Notes under the pieces: model-generated
What the model saw: only the letters and a program-made list of their open reading frames with translations
What the model was told of the DNA's origin: nothing
Databases searched by the model: none
In this document: positions 1 to 4,405 of the stretch, in pieces
Numbering within the stretch: position 1 is the stretch's first letter
Layout: every line of letters starts with the position of its first letter
Made by a program: the position numbers and the translations under genes
Origin: an uncultured Leuconostoc sp.
GTDB taxonomy: Bacteria; Bacillota; Bacilli; Lactobacillales; Lactobacillaceae
Length of the DNA stretch: 5,465 nucleotides
Reading direction: 5' to 3'
Assembly (NCBI GenBank): GCA_900554745.1
Contig: USIU01000089.1
Coordinates: forward strand, 1 to 5,465

Positions 1-1
1 T

Positions 2-55
2 GTGCCGATGCAGGTCGAAAGTCATTATGGTAAGACATGGTATGATGCAAAGTAA
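2..55 (+). CDS. C-terminal end of an unidentified upstream gene (partial)
   Basis: The frame starting at base 2 is open for 17 codons and ends in TAA at 53-55, directly at the base of a terminator hairpin. That is where a real gene end is expected. The visible tail reads VPMQVESHYGKTWYDAK. The other two forward frames either stop at 31-33 or run through the terminator stem to 104, so this frame is the best choice. The tail is too short to identify. Its Tyr-Gly-x-x-Trp pattern faintly recalls the C-ends of LicD-type phosphotransferases, but this is a very tentative impression. It does not resemble the ends I know for the gene next to glnR in Bacillus (ynbB). Confidence 0.4.
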   Translation: MPMQVESHYGKTWYDAK

Positions 56-78
56 GCGTGCTTTGAGCGCGCTTTTTT
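54..78 (+). terminator. Rho-independent terminator upstream of glnR
   Basis: AGCGTGC (55-61) pairs with GCGCGCT (67-73) in a 7-bp stem that includes one G-U pair, around a 5-base TTTGA loop. A run of six T (73-78) follows. It begins within the stop codon of the partial upstream gene. It insulates the glnR promoter from upstream transcription. Confidence 0.8.
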
Positions 79-106
79 ATGTGCGAATCAAGGGGTTTAA
101 CTAAGT

Positions 107-127
107 CATGTTATAAAAGCTAACATG
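107..127 (+). promoter_or_regulatory. GlnR operator (GlnR box)
   Basis: The sequence is CATGTTA-N7-TAACATG, a perfect inverted repeat with 7-bp arms. The core at 109-125 matches the TGTNA-N7-TNACA consensus known for Bacillus GlnR/TnrA and for GlnR of lactic acid bacteria at every fixed position. It lies about 60 bases upstream of the glnR start codon, just upstream of the predicted core promoter. This fits autorepression of glnRA by GlnR when nitrogen is plentiful. I found no second full box nearby, although Bacillus glnRA has two. Confidence 0.88.
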
Positions 128-129
128 TA

Positions 130-159
130 TGATCAAAATTGCCAGATTTGGCTTAAAAT
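130..159 (+). promoter_or_regulatory. Probable glnRA promoter
   Basis: The best -10 element is TAAAAT at 154-159 (5 of 6 to consensus). It would place the start near base 166 and centre the GlnR box near -49. The matching -35 (TGATCA, 130-135, 18-base spacer) is weak. An alternative -35, TTGCCA at 139-144 (5 of 6), has only poor -10 partners around 159-167 and would put the start almost on the Shine-Dalgarno site. A promoter is expected here because a terminator lies upstream, but the exact elements are uncertain. Confidence 0.42.
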
Positions 160-185
160 ATAGATATGTTAACGGAGGTTGTTAA

Positions 186-521
186 ATGAGCGAACGTGAA
201 TTGAGAAGAAATTTAGCGATTCTACCGATTGGCACCGTCCGTGAATTGACCTTATTAACTGATCGTCAGATACGTTATTATGAACAAAATCAGTTAATTA
301 CGCCAAATCGCGGGAAGGGCGGTCAGCGTCGATTTTCATTGAATGACGTGGATCGCTTACTAGAAATTAAAGATTTTCTAGATGCGGGTGATTCAATCAA
401 AGATATTCAAGAAATCTTCGCAAAGCAACGCCGCAAAGCAGAAGGGCAACCTGATTCGGAAACAGCATTACGTCGATCATTGCAAAAGGAATTTGCGCAA
501 ATTGGTCGGTTTGGTCGTTAG
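186..521 (+). CDS. glnR: GlnR, MerR-family repressor of nitrogen metabolism genes
   Basis: GlnR is a cytoplasmic DNA-binding repressor that shuts off glnRA and other nitrogen genes when glutamine is plentiful. It senses this through feedback-inhibited glutamine synthetase. The 111-residue product has the MerR-type winged helix at roughly residues 13-75. This includes the PIGTVRELTLLTDRQIRYYE helix-turn-helix and the RRFSLNDVDRLLEI wing and helix, both characteristic of GlnR. The ATG follows GGAGG (174-178) with a 7-base gap. glnA starts 49 bases after the stop, and a GlnR box lies upstream, so autoregulation is expected. The protein is short. From memory, Bacillus subtilis GlnR has 135 residues and streptococcal forms about 118. 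The conserved LxxEFxxxGRF segment is present but the chain ends two residues later, so the variable tail is nearly absent. Assignment is firm; the effect of the short tail is inference. Confidence 0.95.
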   Translation: MSERELRRNLAILPIGTVRELTLLTDRQIRYYEQNQLITPNRGKGGQRRFSLNDVDRLLEIKDFLDAGDSIKDIQEIFAKQRRKAEGQPDSETALRRSLQKEFAQIGRFGR

Positions 522-523
522 TT

Positions 524-544
524 TTGAAATGCCAAGCATTTCAA
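524..544 (+). repeat. Perfect intercistronic hairpin between glnR and glnA
   Basis: TTGAAATGC (524-532) and GCATTTCAA (536-544) form a perfect 9-bp stem around a CAA loop, starting two bases after the glnR stop. No T-run follows, so it is not a standard intrinsic terminator. The stem ends before the glnA Shine-Dalgarno region (AGGAAG at 554-559, AAGGA at 561-565). It could stabilise the glnA mRNA, mark a processing site or help set the glnR:glnA ratio. The role is inference. Confidence 0.7.
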
Positions 545-570
545 TATTGGTGTAGGAAGAAAGGAAAATC

Positions 571-1917
571 ATGGCACGCAAGTCATATACAAAAGAAGAA
601 ATTAAGCAAATTGTTGCGGATGAAAATGTGGAGTTCATCCGTGTCACATTTACCGATGTTTTTGGTGCAATCAAGAACGTTGAAGTGCCAACATCACAAT
701 TGGACAAAGTGTTGAACAACAATTTGATGTTTGACGGGTCATCAATTGAAGGATTCGTCCGAATTAACGAATCAGACATGTATCTTTACCCTGACTTGTC
801 AACATTCATGATTTTCCCATGGGCCACTGATGAACATGGTGGCAAGGTTGCCCGTTTGATCGCTGATATCTACACAGCCGATCGCGAACCATTTGCTGGT
901 GATCCACGTTATGCGTTGCGCAAGGTTTTGGACGAAGCAAAAGCAGCCGGCTTCACATCATTTAACGTTGGGACAGAACCAGAATTTTTCTTGTTTAAGT
1001 TGGATGAAAATGGTAACCCAACAACTGAATTAAACGATAAGGGTGGTTACTTTGACTTGGCACCACTTGACATGGGTGAAAACGTCCGCCGTGAAATCGT
1101 GTTGACTTTGGAAAAGATGGGCTTTGAAATTGAAGCAGCCCACCACGAAGTCGCTGAAGGCCAACACGAAGTGGACTTCAAGTACGCTTCGGCCTTGGAA
1201 GCTGCGGACAACATCCAGACATTTAAGTTGGTTGTGAAGACAATTGCGCGTAAGAACGGTTACTTTGCGACATTTATGCCAAAGCCAGTTGCTGGTATTA
1301 ACGGATCAGGGATGCACACGAACATGTCATTGTTCCGTGATTCAGAAAACGCCTTTGAAGATACCTCAGATGAAATGGGCTTGTCAAAGACAGCCTATAA
1401 CTTCTTGGGTGGCTTGTTAGCGCACGCCACAGCCTTTACTGCCTTGGCTAACCCAACAGTCAACTCATACAAGCGTTTGACGCCTGGCTTTGAAGCCCCA
1501 GTCTATGTGGCTTGGTCTGCCTCAAACCGTTCACCAATGGTGCGTGTCCCAGCTTCACGTGGGAAGTCAACCCGTTTGGAATTGCGCTCAGTTGATCCAA
1601 CAGCCAACCCTTATACCACATTAGCTGCAGTCTTGGCTGCTGGTTTGGATGGCATCAAGAATGAACTTGAACCATTGGCTTCAGTGGACAAGAACATCTA
1701 CTTGATGGATGAAACAGAACGCGCAAAGGCTGGTATCACGGACTTGCCAGATACATTGTTAGCTGCTGTACGTGAATTGGCCAAGGATGATGCGATGGTT
1801 GCGGCTATCGGTACACACATTGCCGACAAATTTATTGAAGCTAAGAAGATTGAATATACATCATATCGTCAGTTTGTGTCACAATGGGAAACTGACGCCT
1901 ATCTTGAAAATTATTAA
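571..1917 (+). CDS. glnA: Glutamine synthetase, type I (GSI-alpha)
   Basis: This enzyme makes glutamine from glutamate, ammonia and ATP in the cytoplasm as a dodecamer, and is the main ammonia-assimilating enzyme. The 448-residue length matches the GSI-alpha form (Bacillus GlnA 444). Visible signatures are the DGSSIEGF loop (55-62) and GTEPEFF with metal-binding Glu136 and Glu138. Also visible are HHEVAEGQHEVDF (191-203) with Glu193 and Glu200, NGSGMHTN with His249, and the flap glutamate Glu308 in TPGFEAP. The motif ASRGKSTRLELRS supplies nucleotide and glutamate contacts. Arg64 aligns with the Bacillus Arg62 feedback-inhibition residue, so glutamine feedback is probably intact. No adenylylation-type tyrosine insert of the GSI-beta class is evident, as expected for a GlnR-controlled enzyme. 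The ATG follows AAGGA (561-565) with a 5-base gap. It is co-transcribed with glnR and followed by a terminator. TTG-rich leucine codons suggest high expression. Confidence 0.98.
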   Translation: MARKSYTKEEIKQIVADENVEFIRVTFTDVFGAIKNVEVPTSQLDKVLNNNLMFDGSSIEGFVRINESDMYLYPDLSTFMIFPWATDEHGGKVARLIADIYTADREPFAGDPRYALRKVLDEAKAAGFTSFNVGTEPEFFLFKLDENGNPTTELNDKGGYFDLAPLDMGENVRREIVLTLEKMGFEIEAAHHEVAEGQHEVDFKYASALEAADNIQTFKLVVKTIARKNGYFATFMPKPVAGINGSGMHTNMSLFRDSENAFEDTSDEMGLSKTAYNFLGGLLAHATAFTALANPTVNSYKRLTPGFEAPVYVAWSASNRSPMVRVPASRGKSTRLELRSVDPTANPYTTLAAVLAAGLDGIKNELEPLASVDKNIYLMDETERAKAGITDLPDTLLAAVRELAKDDAMVAAIGTHIADKFIEAKKIEYTSYRQFVSQWETDAYLENY

Positions 1918-1938
1918 TGGCGGCTACTTTAGCCATTA
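1915..1938 (+). repeat. Hairpin overlapping the glnA stop codon
   Basis: TAATGGC (1915-1921) pairs with GCCATTA (1932-1938), giving seven perfect pairs around a 10-base loop. The left arm includes the glnA stop codon. The loop holds GGCTA (1922-1926), which can pair instead with TAGCC (1930-1934), so two folds are mutually exclusive. No T-run follows. It may protect the 3' end of the mRNA or may be chance. Confidence 0.4.
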
Positions 1939-1956
1939 GGGCACATTAATTCATCA

Positions 1957-1985
1957 GAAAAGCCACGACAAGTCGTAGCTTTTTT
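1957..1985 (+). terminator. Rho-independent terminator of glnRA
   Basis: AAAAGC (1958-1963) pairs with GCTTTT (1978-1983), and ACGA (1965-1968) pairs with TCGT (1973-1976). A single C/A mismatch lies between the two helices and the loop is CAAG. The T-run continues to 1985. It ends the glnRA operon and separates it from the yitT-like gene. Confidence 0.85.
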
Positions 1986-2033
1986 GTTATGATAAAGGGA
2001 GTGTTTTAATAGACTGAGGAGCGTGTCAACGAC

Positions 2034-3023
2034 ATGAAAAACATAACAATTGACTGGCGAAAAGCTTGGCTAATTGCGATTGTATTTATCGCAAGCGCCT
2101 GCGTCCAGGTCTTAGCTTTGAATGCCTTTTTAATCCCGAATAATGTGTTCTCAAGTGGGTTTAACGGGATTGCGCAGCTTTTGGCAATTTTCTTTGCGCA
2201 AGTCTTTCATATGAATGTCCAAACCGGTGTATTCATTATGATTTTCAACATCCCAATTGGGATTATTGGCTGGAAGTTAATCGGTGGTAAATTTACAATT
2301 TTGAGTTTTTTGAATTCAATTTTTGTGTCATTTTTGCAAATTCTTGCCCCAACTCAAGCTTTGACGACTGAACCATTGCTCGCCTCATTGTTTGGTGGTT
2401 TATTGTTAGGGGTATCCATTGGCTTAGCGATGCGTTATGGCTTTTCGACTGGTGGGATGGATATTGTTGCGATGGTCGTGCAAAAGCGTACGGGTAAATC
2501 CATCGGTGCCTTGATGAACGGGATTAACTTTGTTGTCGTCATTGTGGCTGGGACTTATATTGGTTGGCAAAATGCTTTGTTCACCTTAATTGGTATTTAC
2601 GCCACGGGTCGTGCCGTTGACGCCATTTATACGGGTTATCAAAAGTTGACAGCGATGATTGTGACGTCAAAAGGTGACGATTTGGTAACGGCATTGCATA
2701 AGGATCTCATTCGCGGGATTACCATTTTGCCATCAAAAGGGGCGTATACCAAGCGTGATTCAACAACCTTGATGATGGTCTTATCACGTTATGAATTGGT
2801 TGAAATGCAGGAAATTGTTCACCGGACAGATCCTAAAGCCTTTATCAATCTCATGAGTACGGTCAGTGTGTCAGGGGAATTCTTTGACTCTGATCGTCAG
2901 TTGCAAATGAAAAAAGCCGTGGCCGTGCCAAAATTCGAAACGGTAGAAGCGCAAATTGAAGCTGAGCTCCAATTAGAAGCGCAATTAGATCAAATTGAAG
3001 TCGAACAAAGGAAGGATATCTAA
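2034..3023 (+). CDS. YitT-family membrane protein (DUF161 plus DUF2179)
   Basis: This is an integral membrane protein of the widespread Gram-positive YitT family, whose biochemical role is not established. The 329 residues begin with a hydrophobic core of about five to six helices (near 12-32, 46-58, 62-82, 85-105, 115-135 and 160-178). It contains the family-typical NPNN-like turn (FLIPNNVFSSG, 32-42) and the GFSTGGMDI motif (136-144). A soluble DUF2179-type domain follows at about 203-285, with the recognisable GITILPSKGAYTKRD stretch. The last 30 residues (about 300-329) are rich in Glu and Gln and probably helical. They are an extra tail compared with the roughly 280-290 residues usual for the family. 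The only in-frame ATG follows GAGGAG (2016-2021) with a long 12-base gap, so translation may be modest. A possible -10 (TATGAT, 1988-1993) has only a weak -35 (ACGACA, 1965-1970) inside the terminator stem. It is the first gene of a two-gene unit with the tautomerase. Confidence 0.9.
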   Translation: MKNITIDWRKAWLIAIVFIASACVQVLALNAFLIPNNVFSSGFNGIAQLLAIFFAQVFHMNVQTGVFIMIFNIPIGIIGWKLIGGKFTILSFLNSIFVSFLQILAPTQALTTEPLLASLFGGLLLGVSIGLAMRYGFSTGGMDIVAMVVQKRTGKSIGALMNGINFVVVIVAGTYIGWQNALFTLIGIYATGRAVDAIYTGYQKLTAMIVTSKGDDLVTALHKDLIRGITILPSKGAYTKRDSTTLMMVLSRYELVEMQEIVHRTDPKAFINLMSTVSVSGEFFDSDRQLQMKKAVAVPKFETVEAQIEAELQLEAQLDQIEVEQRKDI

Positions 3024-3025
3024 CG

Positions 3026-3211
3026 ATGCCTATTGTACAAGTTGAATTATTAGAAGGTCGCACACAAGCCCAACTCGCCAAAATGGTGAAAGACATCACG
3101 GATGTGATTGTTGAAGATGCTGGCGCAGCGCGCGAAGCAGTCCACGTCATTGTACGTGAAATGCCCAAAGATCGTTACGCAGTTGGCGGCGTATTAAAGA
3201 GTGATCAATAA
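3026..3211 (+). CDS. 4-oxalocrotonate tautomerase family protein
   Basis: This is a small cytoplasmic enzyme of the tautomerase superfamily, which uses an N-terminal proline as general base for keto-enol conversion and usually assembles as a hexamer. The product is 61 residues before Met removal and begins MPIVQVELLEGRT, giving Pro1 and Arg11 in mature numbering, as in the family. It also has the later EMPKDRYAVGG segment. Position 39, an active-site Arg in the Pseudomonas catechol-pathway enzyme, is His here, and Phe50 is Tyr. The Bacillus homologue YwhB also lacks Arg39, so this is probably a general tautomerase of unknown substrate, not part of an aromatic degradation pathway. It starts two bases after the YitT-like gene. 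Its Shine-Dalgarno site (AAAGGAAGGA, 3007-3016) lies inside the end of that gene, indicating a shared transcript and coupled translation. Confidence 0.92.
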   Translation: MPIVQVELLEGRTQAQLAKMVKDITDVIVEDAGAAREAVHVIVREMPKDRYAVGGVLKSDQ

Positions 3212-3215
3212 TTTT

Positions 3216-3250
3216 AAAAAGCGTGTGTCATTTTGACACACGCTTTTTTT
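3216..3250. terminator. Bidirectional terminator between convergent genes
   Basis: GCGTGTGTCA (3221-3230) pairs perfectly with TGACACACGC (3234-3243) around a TTT loop. It is flanked by AAAAA (3216-3220) and TTTTTTT (3244-3250), for about 15 bp of stem. The T-run serves the plus-strand tautomerase transcript and the A-run serves the minus-strand repressor transcript. The stop codon of the repressor (3249-3251 on the minus strand) overlaps the T-run. Confidence 0.93.
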
Positions 3251-4220
3251 ATGGCTTTGAGCCCGTCGACTCACGAATCACCAGTTGCCCATCCATGACG
3301 ACACGTTGGATGGTTTGAGGATTCTCATCACGGACTTTGATAAAAAGCTCATAGAGTTGTTTACCCGCTTCAAAGAAGTTAAATTCAAAACTGGTGAGGT
3401 TGGGCGTAACGGTTTCACTAAAAAATGATTGCCCAAAACCAATATATTGCGGCTTTTGATGCAACGCGTAACCCGCTTGCATTGCGCCTACGGCAATGCG
3501 GTCAGTTGCACCAATCACTAAATCGAATTGTTCAGCTGCCATCGCAGTCTTCGCATCGCGCTTGGCGATATCGAGTTTAAAATCGGTGATCACTTCGGTA
3601 TGGGGGATGTCGGTTAAGGCGGCTTTAATACCTTTAAACCGTTCATAACCAACCGCGTGATCCATTTTGGCATCGACATTGAGCAGCAACACATTTTTGG
3701 GCTGGAGGGTTTTAATATAAGCGCCAACTGCTTCACCGCCATGACGATCAGCCATAATGACCCGATGGAAATGCGGTTCGTCCTGACCTTGAATCACAAT
3801 GGGCAAAGGTGAGGCCATTAAAGCGTCGCGAATGGCGTCGGTTAAATTCGCCGTGAGCAAAATGATCCCACCAACATTTTGGGAATGGAGTTTTTCAATT
3901 GCAGCTAATTCGCGATCGGGATCTTGATAGGCATTGACAATTAAAAAGGTATCATCGTGATTATTTTCGTCTAAGCCGCGGAGCATGTCCGATTGGGCAA
4001 TGGAGTCCAATCGTGGCACAATCACGCCAATGGTATGATTTGTTTGTTGTTTGAGACTTTGCGCAAAAGTATTGGGTGTATAGCGATATTCTTTCACAAT
4101 ACGGTCAATTTTTTGTCGGGTTTGAACGCTGACAGAGCCACCGTTGAGATAGCGAGACACGGTACTTTTGGCAACATTTGCCATTTTGGCAATGTCATTA
4201 ATTGTGACTTTCTTATTCAT
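3249..4220 (-). CDS. LacI-family transcriptional repressor, probably of the adjacent PTS gene
   Basis: This is a cytoplasmic, sugar-responsive DNA-binding repressor of 323 residues. The LacI-type helix-turn-helix occupies residues 5-27 (VTINDIAKMANVAKSTVSRYLNG). The hinge YTPNTFAQSLKQQ carries Leu56, equivalent to the minor-groove leucine of LacI. The periplasmic-binding-protein-like sugar domain runs from about 63 to 318. The frame extends upstream to 4439, but residues before MNKKVTIND do not fit the family. The start at 4220 has AAGG only 2 bases away, so ATG at 4232 (MIKVMNKK) remains possible. It is divergent from the EIIBC gene, so it probably represses that gene and responds to the incoming sugar or its phosphate. 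The VPRLDS stretch resembles LacI-type trehalose regulators such as E. coli TreR, but a sucrose or other disaccharide role is equally open. Confidence 0.92.
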   Translation of the reverse strand: MNKKVTINDIAKMANVAKSTVSRYLNGGSVSVQTRQKIDRIVKEYRYTPNTFAQSLKQQTNHTIGVIVPRLDSIAQSDMLRGLDENNHDDTFLIVNAYQDPDRELAAIEKLHSQNVGGIILLTANLTDAIRDALMASPLPIVIQGQDEPHFHRVIMADRHGGEAVGAYIKTLQPKNVLLLNVDAKMDHAVGYERFKGIKAALTDIPHTEVITDFKLDIAKRDAKTAMAAEQFDLVIGATDRIAVGAMQAGYALHQKPQYIGFGQSFFSETVTPNLTSFEFNFFEAGKQLYELFIKVRDENPQTIQRVVMDGQLVIRESTGSKP

Positions 4221-4281
4221 AACCTTAATCATATCAGAAATACCAACGGTTGTTGCGATATTCATCAAAAAAAATTGGGGG

Positions 4282-4310
4282 TTGCAAAATATTTTGTAAG
4301 CGGTTACAAT
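4282..4310 (+). promoter_or_regulatory. Predicted promoter of the PTS EIIBC gene
   Basis: TTGCAA (4282-4287) as -35 and TACAAT (4305-4310, 5 of 6) as -10 are separated by 17 bases, predicting a start near 4317. The gene begins at 4406, leaving a leader of about 90 bases. The cre site covers the spacer and most of the -10 element. Confidence 0.68.
4294..4309. promoter_or_regulatory. cre site (CcpA catabolite-repression operator)
   Basis: TTGTAAGCGGTTACAA matches the WTGNNARCGNWWWCAW consensus at every position and has perfect 6-bp inverted arms. It overlaps the -10 element of the PTS promoter, a position at which CcpA/HPr-Ser-P binding would block transcription during growth on glucose. It could also affect the divergent repressor gene. 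Confidence 0.9.
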
Positions 4311-4324
4311 AACAGTGTAATAAA

Positions 4325-4334
4325 GAACCGGTTC
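4325..4334. promoter_or_regulatory. Probable operator for the LacI-family repressor
   Basis: GAACCGGTTC is a perfect 10-bp palindrome with a central CG step, the architecture recognised by LacI-family proteins with a hinge leucine. It lies about 8-18 bases downstream of the predicted start, so a bound repressor would act as a roadblock. It lies between the divergent repressor and transporter genes, making the repressor (3249-4220) the natural partner. No binding data are available here. Confidence 0.6.
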
Positions 4335-4337
4335 CGT

Positions 4338-4347
4338 AATACGTATT
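4338..4347. promoter_or_regulatory. Second palindrome next to the operator
   Basis: AATACGTATT is another perfect 10-bp palindrome with a central CG, its centre 13 bases after that of GAACCGGTTC. It could be a second, weaker repressor site or a site for another regulator. It may also be chance in an AT-rich leader. Confidence 0.3.
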
Positions 4348-4362
4348 TGTAAGATTGGCAGT

Positions 4363-4389
4363 GCTGTTTTAACAGCTCGTTTTAAACAG
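4363..4389 (+). repeat. Leader hairpin and imperfect direct repeat before the PTS gene
   Basis: GCTGT (4363-4367) pairs with ACAGC (4372-4376) around a 4-base loop, a small stem in the mRNA leader. The segment GTTTTAACAG (4366-4375) recurs with one extra base as GTTTTAAACAG (4379-4389), just before the Shine-Dalgarno site at 4394. No terminator-like T-run follows. Function unknown. Confidence 0.35.
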
Positions 4390-4405
4390 AGTAGAGGGAA
4401 ATCCA

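Noticed and set aside
519..553. Stop-codon readthrough or frameshift restoring a GlnR tail
   Set aside because: In-frame TGA follows TAG within two codons, and the other frames give no sequence resembling known GlnR tails.
477..779. Open frame on the minus strand across the start of glnA
   Set aside because: It lies opposite clearly coding glnA sequence, with no plausible product or ribosome site; a shadow frame. The same reasoning removes the plus-strand frame at 524-715.
2863..3168. Minus-strand open frame opposite the yitT-like gene end and tautomerase
   Set aside because: Antisense to two well-supported genes and without recognisable protein features.
3226..3238. TGTCA-N3-TGACA as a second GlnR-like site
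   Set aside because: Its spacing is 3 and not 7, and it is part of the bidirectional terminator stem.
3993..4352. Plus-strand open frame opposite the repressor N-terminus
   Set aside because: Antisense to the helix-turn-helix coding region and runs through the control region; no family features.
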